Part shown: in pieces, positions 1-12,030 of the stretch
Numbering within the stretch: position 1 is the stretch's first letter
Layout: each line of letters opens with the position of its first letter
Assembly (NCBI GenBank): GCA_035772405.1
Contig: JAYKKM010000033.1
Span: 372,001 to 436,000 of the forward strand
DNA: 64,000 bases
Reading direction: 5' to 3'
Source: Chrysogorgia sp. JL179-B06
Lineage: Eukaryota > Cnidaria > Anthozoa > Scleralcyonacea > Chrysogorgiidae
Translations under genes and position numbers: made by a program
The notes under the pieces: model-generated
The model's database searches: none
Told to the model about the DNA's origin: nothing
Seen by the model: the letters and a program-made list of their open reading frames with translations, nothing else

Positions 1-208
1 AAGTCTTGTTAGAAAACATCAGGTCACCCAAACATGAACAATGGCAAGTGGTATCCAACCATGACAGTTCATCACAAGATTCCTGTCTCGCAAATTCTTC
101 ATACAGCAGTGACGAGAACCATGGCTTCATGTCGTACCACAAGGACGAAGAAAGTGGTCACGTTTTTACAACACCAGTCGGGTCTTCAGATGAAGAAACT
201 AGTAGCAG
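1..208 (+). CDS. Gene X, internal exon (5' part outside window)
   Basis: The frame is open from position 3 to 206 and continues to the left edge, so the start lies outside the window. The product is hydrophilic, rich in Ser, Asp and Glu, with no recognised domain. The exon ends at 208 just before a GTACTT donor, leaving a two-base remainder (AG). The acceptor at 2710-2711 supplies the missing C, which makes a Ser codon and continues exactly in the long open frame at 2713. The matching phase and similar composition are the grounds for assigning both exons to one gene. Together at least 856 residues are visible. This exon has no counterpart near the second copy of the large exon at 45538. Confidence 0.6.
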
Positions 209-339
209 GTACTTCGCTTAGTATTCTATGTTTCTTGTCTGCACTGCACGGGTTCAAATTAACATTTCAAAAGTGCATCGTAAAAACATTTTGTCAAAAA
301 ATTGGAGGGAGTGGGGCTACAACCCCCAGTGATAGGCAT

Positions 340-745
340 AACATGTGCGAAGAATATGCATAACATACACAAAGAATACGCATATCATATGCAACAATAA
401 CATATGCGAGAATATGCATATCATATGCAAGGCGGTATGCGTAACATACTGTACACGAAGAATACACATATATGCAATGATGTGTAACAATAACATATGC
501 AAAGATATGCATATCATATGCAAGATATGCATAACATACACAGAGAATATGCATATCATATGCAACGATGATGCGTAACAATAACATACCGTATGCAAAG
601 AATATGCATATCATATGCAAGGTGATGCGTAATGTATGCAAAGAATGTGCACAATATTACATGACACGTGTGAAGAATATGCGTATCATACGCATGGATG
701 ATGCGTGACATATACTAAGAATATGTACAAAGAATATGTAACATG
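340..745. repeat. Degenerate ATGCATAT-rich tandem repeat
   Basis: The segment repeats variants of GAATATGCATATCATATGCA with ATAACATAC spacers over about 400 bp, with no single strict period. Overlapping open frames on both strands come from the repeat and are not genes. Confidence 0.8.
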
Positions 746-1828
746 TGTACTAACATACGTGAAAAATATGCATACAAACAAACTTTCATCACGATTTTAG
801 TTTTTGTGCTTTTTTGCATCTCATACTTTAAAAATGCATCGCGATTTGCGAATCGTGATACGTTAATTCGAACCCTGACTGCAGTGTTTTATGTTGATAT
901 GTTTCCATTGGAAATACAGGTCAAACTGTAATCAGATCATATAGCGGATTGGGACGATATTTTGCAATATCCGCAAAAAATCAGTTCAGCAACATTTGAC
1001 AAATAATTTATATCCAATTTTTTTTACCAATATCCAACTCTTAGTTTTGTGGTCGAATTTCAAAATTCAGTTGTGTTTTCAGCAAAAAACTAAAGTCCTA
1101 CACATTTCAAAACAGTTACTAGTCTTAACTAGTCTTAACTGGACTTTAGGCGTCGTTGCGTTGCATTTAATTCATTGCATCTAACGAGTTGAATTAAGTT
1201 TGACGCAACTTTGCATCTAAAGTGATTCTTTCAACACATTGAGTAACTTTGAGTTAAATACTTAAATTTGCTTTGAATTAAACTCTGTTGCAATTCTGTC
1301 GCAAGCTTATGAGTTATATACAGGATGGGTATTGGATTTGTGCTGCGATGTGCACTAGAACCCAACTAAAATAAACAATACAAACAAACTACTATATGAT
1401 AAAATAAAGAAAGAAAAACTCTGCAAAAGTAACTAGTTACTGTAATAATATTACTGTACACAGAAAAGTAACAATTATGTGTAATTTGTAACAAAGTTAC
1501 TCACAGCACTGTCTGTTGGTATCAGCTATCTACATTAGGGATGAGCCAATCAAGAAAAATCAAATTTACCAGTCCGATAAATTCTAATATGACCTGATCA
1601 GCCGATTTATCGGTGGTTACTGATATTTGTCAACAGGAATTCCCAACACTTGAATTTGCAAAACATTACAATAACATTGTTTATTTTTTTTGAGGTCCGT
1701 AACTAAAATAGAGCCTTTTGATTGGCTGAGTACGAGGTCCGTATCACATCAGTACGGACCTCTCGCAACTTTTCGCGGCAAAAAATTGCAAAAAAATTTT
1801 TTTGACTTTGCTCGAAAAAAATAAACAC

Positions 1829-1970
1829 GTTATTTACCGTTTTGGTCGGTCCGTACTGGAAAAATATTTTCCCTCAGTCTCAGAAGCGGCCCTCGACCTT
1901 CGGTCTCGGGCCGCTTCTGAGACTTCGGGAAAATATTTTTCCAGTACGGACCTCCCAGCCGGTAAATAAC
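1829..1970. repeat. Foldback element with long inverted arms
   Basis: Two arms of about 60 bp are inverted copies of each other around a loop of about 15 bp near 1895-1910. The outer ends read GTTATTTACCG and CGGTAAATAAC. Both arms contain the GTCCGTACTGGAAAAATATT type sequence. Related GGTCCGTAC pieces lie just upstream at 1690-1765. The arms produce mirror open frames on both strands. Confidence 0.8.
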
Positions 1971-2141
1971 ATATATATATATTATATATTGTTTGGCAAA
2001 GATAATATGATCATTAACCATCAGTTATCAGCAAGACAGAATATGAAAAAAGAAATATGAAAAATGAAATAGGATTGACGAAAGTCGGAAACAAAAACGT
2101 TTCATCAAACAAGAAATATGACATGTTAAACATGATGCATC

Positions 2142-2597
2142 CAGGGGTGGCGCCAGAGGGGGGTTCTACAGCCCCTCCGTCGGGGAACCTTAGCCCTCCT
2201 GTCGGGGAAAAATTAACCATTAGTCGGGGAACGAGCTGGGAAAAAAAAGGGAAAAAAGTTCGTCTTTTGTTTTCTTATAATCGTAAAAGTAGTTTTACGC
2301 ATTAACAAACGTTTCGCTAAACAACGTCAAAGGTAATCAACTTTCATCTCTGGCATAAATCTATCATCTCTGTGTTGTTTTGCGCGCTCACTGTCATCTA
2401 GTTGCGTGAATATTATTGTTAGAGTTAGTTTCGTATACAGTGAGGAAATACTATAAAATCATGATTTTAACTTCTTTTTTTTTAAATTTTTTTGTTAAAA
2501 CTGCCGCCAAAATGCAGGAAATAGCGTTTCAGAGGCTTAGAAAATCAAAAATTCTCCGGGGGAGCATGCACCCGGACCCCCCTGTCGGGCGCCACCC
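2142..2597. mobile_element. hAT-like MITE, right end broken (copy A)
   Basis: The left end is CAGGGGTGGCGCC, preceded by GATGCATC. In copy B the inverted counterpart GGCGCCACCCCTG ends at 45312 and is followed by GATGCACC, an 8-bp match with one difference to the left flank here. CAGGG-type termini and an 8-bp target duplication fit the hAT superfamily. In copy A a deletion joins the middle of the right terminus (about 2595) to the flank. There is no coding capacity, so it is non-autonomous. Confidence 0.6.
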
Positions 2598-2711
2598 GAA
2601 TAGTACTTAGCGGACCGCCGATATATGTTGATGTGATCGGCGGATAACCGATCAGCCTGAAAGTTGCCGATTATCGCTTCTACCAATTAATTTCCGATTA
2701 TTGGCTTTTAG

Positions 2712-5076
2712 CCCATACTACGAGTCCAATGACATTCTCGGTTGGGAATCAGGTTGCTGTGAATCAGAAGAAGCCACCAATCCAATGGCAAACAACAAAA
2801 GTCCAGACTTGTTTGTGGAAAAATCTAATAAACCAGCAAAAACCTTCCCATCTCCATCAAAAACTGTTTCACTAAAGCGAAGACCCAATAAAGACAGACA
2901 CAATTCATCATCCCATGATACTGGTGGTGCAATTCCTAGTAACATATATAACAAAACCTCCCCATCTAGCTATGACAGTAGGCTAGTGCAGGCCTGCACC
3001 CAAACAAAAGAACACAGAATGAAACAGTCTGCAAGAAATACGCACAACGAAGACAAGAGCTCAGATATGCGGATGGGTATCAACGTTGGTTCGGCTCTAC
3101 GGGAGTGTCCGTGTGAAGAAATGTGTTCCACCTTACTGACAGCTGTCCACAAATTCCAAAATCTCGTTTCAAATGTTCTCTTACTATCAGGAGACAACCA
3201 AAAACATTCTCAGGACCTCGCTATCCCATCGCCAGCTGTTTCTGACAAAGAAAATGATGAGACATGTTTTAAGAAGATATCACAATGTCTCCACGGCAAA
3301 CAGAAATTTCTCGATGATCTGGAAAGGGAACCGTGCATCGATTTCAAATCAAGAAAATCTCTAGATTTCCAACAACCTATGTGCGTCGTTGAGAAGATTT
3401 TTGCGCGACCCAAGGGCTCTGCTGAAGATTCTTTCATGGAAGTAGCCTCGCGGCAGTTTCTGAACAACAACACTGAAATTCGATGTTCCGCTGATGAAAA
3501 TGACAATTTAAGACACGCGTGTAGTGGCCTGCTTTCAGCTCCTACCATTATCAAGTTGGGAAAAAATAAAGGAAGGGTCAGGTCGGTTATTTACAATACC
3601 AACCACAAATCACCTTTGTTGAATGAAGCTTCACTAGACGAAGGGGTTAGTTCTCCTGGTGTTAATGGTGGGGATTCGTTCCGTGACGCTAAAAGATACA
3701 GTACATGGTCGCGTTCTACGCCCAGAGATTCCCCAGTTGAAAACAGCGGGAGTGAACCTGACCACAATGTGAGGTCATTGAGACATGGACAAAAGAACGC
3801 TCTGGACCCAAGGCTTGGAAGCCCTAGAGCGATTCTTCCATTACAAAACGATTGGGGTGTTTCATTGGGGTATGAGAAATACAATGCTAATGACGTCAAA
3901 CGTTGGCGAACAATTAGGAATGAGGTGCCGGCTATTAATGGGGTGATATCGCTGGATATTAAAACCACCAGAGAGACCCAATGCTGCACACCGCTTCAAG
4001 GCAGTCCCTCCTCTGAGGACACAAATGAGCGGCCTAAATCGCTCAGGAACAAATCCCCGCTATTGACCCGTTGCCAAGACGGATGGATGATTTCCCCTGG
4101 TGTTGAAAGTTGTGAAACTGGGCGACGTTCCGTCCCGCTCCGTGCCACTCCCGGCTGTGACAACGTCATGCGCACGTCTGATCACATGACCCTTGGTTTG
4201 CTACATCAAACCTCGACCCCTGATGATAAACGGGCTGATTGGCGTGACGATGAAAGAAAAGTGGAAACGAAACTTTCCTCGGACCCCAAAACCTTTTTCA
4301 AACAGAGAAAAATACCACAACCTCGTCGATCATTGATGGCACCGGGGAATCTCACTCCCGGAGATTCTACCCCAAGCCCAATCCGACCGTTATCGTCTTC
4401 ACAGAGAGATCAATCAGCTGACAAGTCATCAGCATGCACGTTAGAAACAAGAGAGCGTGGGCGACCCAGGGGCACACGTGATGACCATGTGGGTGACTCG
4501 CGAAGACAATTGTATTCGCCTCGCGTGTGTCAAACTTCGGAGGTCACCCAAAGAGCTCAGTCGACGGTACCATTACCGGTGAGTGAAACGGGTGGACGAA
4601 AAACTGCCCCAAGAACACCACAGGGTAATTCCAGGCTTGCTGGAAAGCGTTTTGACCGCATCAACGGTGATTACGTGTCCTCAAACGACGAAAACCCACG
4701 TCAGCATTCGTTAAAAATCAAGAGTACGCCAAGAAGAAACTCGACTGGATGTCATCCATACGCTAGATACAGCCCATCATCGCGACGAGAATCCCCATCG
4801 CTTGCTTCGCCACTGCAAGCTCTTCGCATTCTCTCGCCGTCGTCAAGCTGTGACGAGACTGCCCGATGGTCCACTCTAAGGCACTCCATGGGAAAGCGCC
4901 CTATCGTGACGTACGAAAACAGGTCTGAAAAGCAGGGTTTGCTTTTCAAGAAAGAAAAACGATTAAAAAAGAAAAACAATTTTGATCACACCGAGGAATG
5001 CGAAGTCACGCACGACTGTTCCCAGGGAAATTGTACGAAAAAATTCTGTTTCAATTGCTCCATGGACTATTCGTGA
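2712..5076 (+). CDS. Gene X, large 3' exon (copy A), unrecognised Ser/Arg-rich protein
   Basis: A 787-codon exon opens after a CTTTTAG acceptor (AG 2710-2711) and ends at TGA 5074-5076. There is no ATG at its start; an unspliced reading would have to begin at TTG, so I read it as a spliced exon. The product is basic, probably disordered, full of SP, TP and RR motifs, and carries a KEN tripeptide (codons 3247-3255). The C-terminal end has a cysteine cluster C-x5-C-x4-C-x4-C-x2-C next to a Lys-rich stretch. The cysteine spacing recalls half of an IBR/ZBR zinc site as in Emi1/Emi2-type APC/C inhibitors, but no F-box is visible, so this is a weak hint only. A GTGAG at 5073-5077 overlaps the stop and could be a donor to a further exon. 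A near copy lies at 45538-47902. Confidence 0.7.
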
Positions 5077-5364
5077 GATGAAAGCATGTCCGTGATTGTA
5101 TTATTCCAGACACTATATGGATATTTATTATTTATGTTTATAATTAGTATTATATTGTTTTAATTCTATTGGTTAAATTCTAATTCTTTGAGAAAAAAAT
5201 TTATTAAAAAAGAGTTTATATTTCGTTTCTGTAAATTTTCGCAACTGATATTTTATAAAATGGAACTGTTTCCGTATATCACTATACATTTATAGAAATA
5301 CTAAATGCTGTGTTAATCTCTGTTTTCACAACCGTTTTCCTAAGGTCTGCCCTTTCCCCTTCTT

Positions 5365-5630
5365 CCAGGCTCATCTAAATCAACGGTTTTTAATTCAAGT
5401 CTAGAAGATTTATCACTCTTAGGTGAACGGAATACCCCAACAAGCTAGAACGATTTTAGGTCGTTCTACGATTTTAGACCCGAAAGTCTTTCCATTCGCT
5501 GGTATTGCGAATCCAGCACTTTCTCCTCAATTATTTTTAAGACCCTGAGTGGTGGTTCGATCCAGGATTTGAACCTGTGTCTCCCAGCTCATAGATATGT
5601 GTGGTAACCACCAGACCACAACACAGAGAT
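5365..5630 (-). mobile_element. tRNA-derived SINE (family S1)
   Basis: On the minus strand a tRNA-like head has a GGTTCAAATCC box B and is followed by a body (ACCCTGAGTGG, reading out through AAGTGCTGG and the ACCCGAAAGTC segment). The same unit recurs at 11830-12030, 12440-12510, 22900-23290, 48720-49000, 56260-56470 and 56880-56945, with varying truncation. Confidence 0.7.
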
Positions 5631-6550
5631 CTTACCTGTCTCTGGTGACAGGCTGTATATTTTCTACCTGTCTCCAAATAATTGTGTTTTTTTTTGTTTG
5701 TAATGAATTCGCTGCTGAAGTGGTGGGCGCGTAGCATATATTATATTTGTTATATTTTTCAACAAACTTTATATATATATTTATATTTATATTAGTATTA
5801 GTCTACTCTTAGTCTACTCATATAATCTGTAAAGTAATTAGGTAAATGCACGGCTCCTATAGGAAGACCATGTTTTCTGATTGTACTCAGAATTATTTTA
5901 TTATTATTATGTTCCTGCTTCCTGATGTTGGCAGACAGGCGTTATTTCGATGTCTGACAACAACTGGTTTCACACCCAAGTATCTTTATCCATATATTAT
6001 CTGCACGTGACCAAACCCACCCAGTCTACTCCCACGCAGCCAACCCCATATGCAGATAACATCCCTGATGTTAACCAGTTCCAAACGACCCCTTGGCACT
6101 TCTTTGACGTTTTGATCTGCTGAAGGGCTCCACTTGAAATGTCAGTTCACCACCTTTTCTTTATTATATCGAAAACACTGCCTACGCAGCACTTTACTTT
6201 AGTTGCTCCCTTAGCACTGTCTCTCAAGGTTACATTACACACCCATCTAATCATCCTCAAATCAGTGCGTTAAATTCTTCTAACATCCTCTATCAGTGGT
6301 GTAGCCAAGCCCGACCCACCCTGGCACTGGGCTGGGCAATGCTCGGCTGTGCCCGGGTAACTATAATCAGTTTTAAACATTTATTTTACTAAACTAGAGT
6401 TAACATATACTACAGAAATCAACCGAACTATGATGGAAAGATGCGGTCTTCTGTTACTCGTGTCGCCTTTTTTAGTACCACCTTTTTTCCACTTCGGCAC
6501 TGGAAACATGCTTCAGTGGAAAATTGGACAATCGTATATGTTATACAACA

Positions 6551-6979
6551 CTATAAGCAAACAATGTTAAAAATATACTCAAACTTACTCAAGCTATTAT
6601 TCAGAATGCCATGACAATCTCTTTGTGAATACAGCGTAATGCGAAAGACCTCTCTAGTGGTCTCGTACAGTCGTACAGTTGTAGACGAGTTAATTTGAGA
6701 AAATCCAGGAATTTTACGTATAACAGAATTAACATTAAGGGTTCTGTTGCCAGATGTGATTACAGGAGCGATTTGAGAGGGATTTGTTTGCAATGCCGTA
6801 TATACAGTATATGTGTTATCCTCCCTCGCGTCGGCGCTAATTTGGAATCCGTAGACGGTCGGTAGCATCTTTTTATTATATGTATATGATTCACTTGCAA
6901 TGGGATTACATAAATATTGATTATCAACCGAATATTTCAAGTTCGCTTGCATATGCCATAGCTGAGTGGTCTGTGTCAT
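6551..6979 (-). pseudogene. 142-codon open frame, possible gene or element remnant
   Basis: A minus-strand frame with ATG at 6979 runs 142 codons with protein-like composition and no low complexity. I do not recognise it. In copy B (about 50530-50920) the same region has an 8-bp difference and a partial duplication with loss of about 30 bp, which break the frame. It is therefore not maintained as coding in both copies. It could be a decayed exon or part of a mobile element. Confidence 0.25.
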
Positions 6980-7127
6980 TGATTTTTACTTGTGAGTTGT
7001 GAGGTCCACTGATCTCGAAAGAAGACTGGATAGAGCAACTATTGTTCAGAAAATGAAGCCGGAAGTCCGCCATTACTAGGGGACCAACTGAGAATCCTAT
7101 GAGGTTTTTTGATGGATTATCTGCTCA

Positions 7128-7215
7128 TAAATAAAAATATAATAAAATAAAATAAATATATAATATAAAATAAATAAAATAAAATAATAAAACAAAATAA
7201 AATAATTTTACTATA
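7128..7215. repeat. AT-rich simple repeat (AAATA/AAAAT)n
   Basis: Imperfect runs of AATAAAAT. The copy B counterpart is at 51065-51135 and is shorter. Confidence 0.85.
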
Positions 7216-7269
7216 AAGAGGACCAGAAGACATTTTTCAAATTACTGGGTAAAACGATTCATCGCCTAC

Positions 7270-7565
7270 CTACAGATTTACTGCGACCTTGGTCCCTTAG
7301 TAATGGCCGCCGTTGGCTCTAATTATCCAGTGAGAGAAGCATGATATGAGACGTCAAATTAGGTTGAAGATTTTATGCATTTAATGTTAACAAAGAAACT
7401 ATATTGGCCAGACACTAAACCTATTTTGCTAGCGTCACAGTTTGATTTGCTTACAAACTCGGAGTTTCTAATGATCTCTCGTTAATTTACATTATGCAAA
7501 TATGCAGGCTTCAAAATCAGCTCATCAGATACAATAGAAAGCTCAATCCAGTCTTTATTTAGAGA
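7270..7565 (+). repeat. Dispersed repeat family R1
   Basis: A unit beginning near GATTTACTGCGAC and ending near GCTCAATCCAG recurs at 25003-25300 (inside an astacin intron) and at 51205-51495 (copy B). The 25003 copy is outside the segmental duplication, so this is a dispersed repeat. No coding sequence is seen. Confidence 0.75.
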
Positions 7566-8639
7566 TCAGTGGTTGAAACCAAAAGAACCTTTCAAACACT
7601 GAATTTTTCTTCTACCCAACCATCACTATAGATGATGCAACCATATACATATTATACTGCATACATCTAATATCATATATGTATATTGTATATACGCCCT
7701 TTACCTACTATCTCGTCCTTGCTCTTATCATAACCTTTAGATATTTATCTGATATTTATAGTGTTAAGTATTGGTTCACCTAGTATGAGATCATTACAAT
7801 ATTCTAAGGAAGTTCAAGTTTGTGTTACTGTTTGTCACCTCTTGTTAAATAATATTTTAGATAGATATATTTTCATGTTTATAATGTCTAATGCTTATAA
7901 TATAACTTTATATTATAACTATAGACATTAAACATTTTATTTTATTTCTTTTGTTTTAAAATTTGTTACCCGATATTTATAATGCGACAAAAAAACTTAC
8001 CCAACCTTTAACTGACATAAATTTGGCTAACCCAACCCATCTCTGTTCGGTACCAACCCCAGCCATAAATAACGAACGCTCCGCCCACGCGCGTTGCACT
8101 CTTAGCACTGTCTCTCAAGGTTACATTACACACGCATCTAATCCACAAATCAGTGCAGTGAATTCTTCTAACATCCGCTATAATAATATTAACAAAATAG
8201 TGCATTGTATGATAATATTAATAAAAAGTTTAAGAATTAATTTCCACGTCCTCTAATTGTTTGGGTCTTGATTATTGTTGACATTGAAACAAAGGTAAAT
8301 CCTTTGCCAGGAAAATGGTTCGAAATACAATCAGAATTCATGCCTTTCATGGTGGCGCATGTCTATCGGTCTGATATCTAAAGTACCAACTATGGTCATG
8401 CAAAGTTGAAAACTCTAAAAGTTCGCTGTGCTGCCAAAATAATGTAGGATGTCTAAAGTTTGGCAGGAAGACCCTTCGTCTTCGAGTGTAATGTAGAGTA
8501 GGGTGGTCCTTATTTTATTTATTTTTATTTTGTATAGTCTCACCCTCTTAAATGGTTCCAATTGGGTTAAAAATGCTGTGTGTAAAATTGTATTAAAAAC
8601 TATTGATATTTAGGGGTAGCTCAAGGACCCTGAAATTTT

Positions 8640-9165
8640 TACTATAGTAGAAGGCCATAGGTTTATACTGTCACGTGCTTTTACCCATATCCGTGGTTTG
8701 GGGGATTTTACATATTTGTGATCTTTGGAATCTCTTGAGAAGATTTGTAAAATATCTTGTCGTGCGAAAATTTCATCTTCATACCTTTTGCCCCTGCTAA
8801 AGTGATGTACTACTATTCACAGGAGGGACACGTCAAATCAGGGACACAATAAAACATTAAAAAATAATTCAGCAGTGAAATACAAAGAAAGTTTGGGAAT
8901 TGAGCGAATTAGTTGTCAAAACAGGTGTGTTTAAAGTTCAGAGCCAAACTTTCTTTGTATTTCCCTGTTGAATTAGAGTACAATGACTTCGCGTGTTCCT
9001 GCTTTGACGTCTTTCCTGTGTATAGTAAACCAACTTTGGCAAACGAAAAAGGCATGAAGATGACATTTTTGAACGACAAGATATATTACATTTCTTCTTG
9101 GTAGAACCCAAAGATTACGAAATGTAAAAGCCCGGATAGGCACTAATTAAAGTTGTTTGATTTGA
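8640..9165. mobile_element. Foldback MITE, TTAA-type family
   Basis: Inverted halves include GGGGATTTTACATAT against GAAATGTAAAAGCCC and ATCTTGTCGTGCGAAAAT against TTTTTGAACGACAAGATAT. The element ends in TAGGCACTAATTAA. A related element lies in astacin intron 3 (22185-22545) and the copy B counterpart is at 53080-53580. A 63-codon frame inside is identical in both copies only because the DNA is. Confidence 0.6.
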
Positions 9166-9477
9166 CTCACTGATGACATAGTTGATCAACGTTGTCTCTA
9201 GAACGTGAAAACGCCTGCAGTAACGCCGGTCTGCGTAGAACAAAGACAACGTCAAGCTTACTTTTGTGACTTAATAATCCGGTCATTATTCATGGTCGAG
9301 GTAGCAGCCGAAGAGAAATAGATTTGGTGCTTAACCGAAACATTTTACCCAACCAAATTAAGATCAGAAATTAAACCGTCTCAACCATTTATGGGTAAAG
9401 AAAATCTTTTACCCAACCCAAGAAGAAAAAAGTTGTCTACTCCGAGCTCTCCCACATTCACTACAACATTGTGTATA

Positions 9478-9720
9478 TTAACGCATCCTGAGCATTACCG
9501 ATATATACGGTGACTGCTTCATAGGCAGTACATATATCAATTGAACCAGTACATCATTGTAACCTTCGCTCTCCATCTGAGTCTCGTTAGCTCAATGCCT
9601 AGAGCGTCTCACCGGCAATCAAAAGGTTACAGGTTCGACGATGAGTTTGACGATCGTCCACGTATCGTCTGTCTACTCCGAGCTCTCCTTCACTACAACA
9701 TTGTGTATATTAACGCATAA
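9478..9720. mobile_element. tRNA-like composite repeat (family C1)
   Basis: A tRNA-like core with an A-box-like segment (GTTAGCTCAATGCCTAGAGC) and a GGTTCGA box-B-like segment is flanked by pieces containing ACGATCGTCCA. The better-preserved member is at 21209-21469. Other copies lie at 28900-29020 and 53880-54120. Confidence 0.55.
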
Positions 9721-9734
9721 AGCCCACAATTCCC

Positions 9735-10070
9735 AGCATATCGTCGATACAAGTTTTAATAACAAATCCAAATAGATATATACAGACAGATCCTACTGTA
9801 ACTTTCAGATTATTATCTCCCTATATACAGAGCAAGGATCCAAGGAAAATAAGGAGAGGAATACAATAACAAAAGCTAATGCGCAATGATGACTAAGGAG
9901 AACTGATGATGAGATTCCAATTTTAAATAATGAACTCTTAATTTTTTTATGTAAATAGTCATAAAAATTTTGCTACCCAACCCTTCAGAGAAGTGATTTT
10001 TTTTACTCAACCATTTAGGTCTTAGAATTTTCAGTTACCCAACCATTTTCTCTTCGGCCCCCACCCGCCA
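9735..10070. repeat. Dispersed repeat family R2 (ACCCAACC motif)
   Basis: This block, ending TACCCAACCATTTTCTCTTC, recurs at 26400-26675, at 38530-38840 in inverted orientation and at 54145-54490 (copy B). No protein is encoded. Confidence 0.7.
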
Positions 10071-10696
10071 TAATTAAATAATTAGTCATTTTCTTTGTTT
10101 TGCATGGAAGGTTCTATTGAAATAACACGACGATGTCCGTGGTTCTACGACGTGACAGGACATTTTAACTAGTTTTCGATATTTCATCACTTTTATATCA
10201 AATATATGGTCATGATCTTGCCAAAAATAGCCGATATTATAAACTATCTTTATTGATTTATTTAGTGAAAACTAAATACGTAATCTGATTAGTAGCATTA
10301 CTCGCTTTCTAATTGTCGATCGTGCCATAGCCATGACATATATTGTCGGGATAGCCATCGTTTATATCGTGACATAGATTGTCGGGATAGCCATCGTTTA
10401 CTGTTGCAGCACCAGTGCTTTGGAACGAGTTACCAAGTTATATTAGAGCAGAATGTTTCGTTCAAATGCCCCCTCACGCGAATAAAACAAGAAATTGAAT
10501 GTTTTTTCTCCCATTTCCGTGTATATACATGGTAGTCAATATTACCCATTAGACAGTTAAAATCACACGGAGTTGCACGAGAGTGCATATATATGCCTGC
10601 GTTAAGATTGTGCCGTGTGATTGGCGCAGTCGATCCGAACCGAAGACACTCGGTCAATAACATAATCGTATATGAACCGAACGACTAGGCTCTCGG

Positions 10697-10820
10697 CAAC
10701 GGCCTCCGTAGCTCAGTGGTCAGAGCATTACACTAGCATCGCAGGTTCAATTCCAGCCTGAAGACCTTGAAGTTGCATTTTTCGCAACTGGTTTGGTCTT
10801 AAAATGTATATATTCTCAAA
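10697..10820 (+). mobile_element. tRNA-derived SINE (family S2)
   Basis: The head CCGTAGCTCAGTGGTCAGAG is a good A box and GGTTCAATTCC is a box B. The body contains TTGCATTTTTCGCAACTGG and ends at AAAATGTATATATTC. Eight bases present in copy B (55100-55230) are missing between the arms. Related copies are at 27690-27745, 39320-39395 and the inverted pair at 49225-49648. Confidence 0.75.
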
Positions 10821-11536
10821 TTCTACACTACTAGAACGTTCTGCAATAACCACTCGCCCGCCTTTTCTCCCCCCCCCGCCTTTCCTTCTCCCCCCCCACC
10901 CGCCCCTTTTTCTAAAATATGAATATCAGGATAAATCTATCTTGATAAAGCAAGGAGAGACAAGAAAAGGAATATACATATATGACATACATCATTCATA
11001 TGTAGTATAACATATACATATGTAGTTATGTAGTATAAACATGTATATAGTTGTAGATCATCTATAGTGATGGATGGGTATCGAAGAAAAATTCAGTGTT
11101 TGAAAGGTTGGGTTGAAAAACGTTTTTCTGGTTTCAATTCAATTGACAATTGTTTCTCGTGGTATTGGCTGTATCTCTGCATGCTGTGGCTAAAATGGCT
11201 GTATCTCAACTGGTATAAAGGAACGCGAGAAGCAACGTATGACAAAAAATGACACAGTTAGTGTTTACGCTTACTATATATAACTTTTCTATTATCATAA
11301 AGCGGAAGATAAAACTAAAGCATTGGCAATATCTAGTGGTAGACCGCAATGGGAAGGGAGATAATGATGTATGATGACATCACACGCATGGATGATCGTC
11401 CACAGAGAATGCCCCGGATTGCCGGTGTGGCGCTTGGGGTTTCACCTCCTCCGAGGAGACACGGATGGGCAAAGGTTACAATGACATATAGTAAAGCGAA
11501 AGGTGGTGAACTGCCAAGATTTTTAGCAATGTAATA

Positions 11537-11570
11537 CTGACGTTTCGAGCGGAGGCCTTTATCAGAGTAA
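11537..11570 (-). other. Hammerhead-like motif (degenerate)
   Basis: The minus strand reads CTGATAA, a short GC-rich arm pair and CGAAACGTC. This differs from the CTGANGA core by one base. The copy B form is at 55971-56004. See the better match at 20205. Confidence 0.35.
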
Positions 11571-11631
11571 GACCAGTTGCAATGATACATGCACTCATGG
11601 TTCGATTGATATGTGTGCTGGCTATGCGGTT

Positions 11632-11650
11632 TATATATATATATATATAT
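11632..11650. repeat. (AT)n microsatellite
   Basis: A short run of TA dinucleotides, longer in copy B (56063-56086). Confidence 0.8.
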
Positions 11651-11829
11651 AATTGTCAGGATCGAAATCATACGGGTAGAGTGCTCGATACCGCGGGGGT
11701 ATAGAGCAGGATAGTAAAACAAAAAGACATGCAATCTCGAGTTACTTCAATCTCGAGTTACTTTGTATATATATATATGTGTATATATATATCTCTCTCT
11801 ATTATTATTATTATATATTATTATCCCCT

Positions 11830-12030
11830 ATGTTGATAGGGGTTCCGAGGGCCTGCGATTTAAGGTTGTTATCCAAGAAGACCCGAAAGTCTTACCATTT
11901 GCTGGTATTATTGCAAAGGCAGCACTTTCTCCTTCATTGTTTTTAAGACCCTGAGTGGAGCTGGAGGTCCGACCCAGGATTTGAACCTGTGTCTCCCAGT
12001 TCATAGACATATGTGCCAACCACTAGACCA
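11830..12030 (-). mobile_element. tRNA-derived SINE (family S1)
   Basis: Minus-strand tRNA-like head (GGTTCAAATCC box B, GTCTAGTGGTT A-box region) and the S1 body, as at 5365. The copy B counterpart is at 56260-56470. Confidence 0.7.

Larger units (their letters stand above)
209..2711 (+). other. Gene X intron (copy A)
   Basis: The intron begins GTACTT and ends CTTTTAG. It holds the ATGCATAT-rich tandem repeat, about 1 kb (780-1680) of AT-rich DNA in which I see no gene or clear element, a foldback element at 1829-1970 and a hAT-like MITE at 2142-2597. Only its last about 470 bp are shared with copy B. Confidence 0.5.

Noticed and set aside
3210..3989. Minus-strand frames of 114-132 codons over the gene X exon
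   Set aside because: Shadows of the long plus-strand exon, where the whole-codon indels preserve every frame alike; no supporting splice or domain signal.
11333..11734. 133-codon minus-strand frame
   Set aside because: Spans a TA run and a hammerhead-like motif, and the copy B counterpart is split into different frames.
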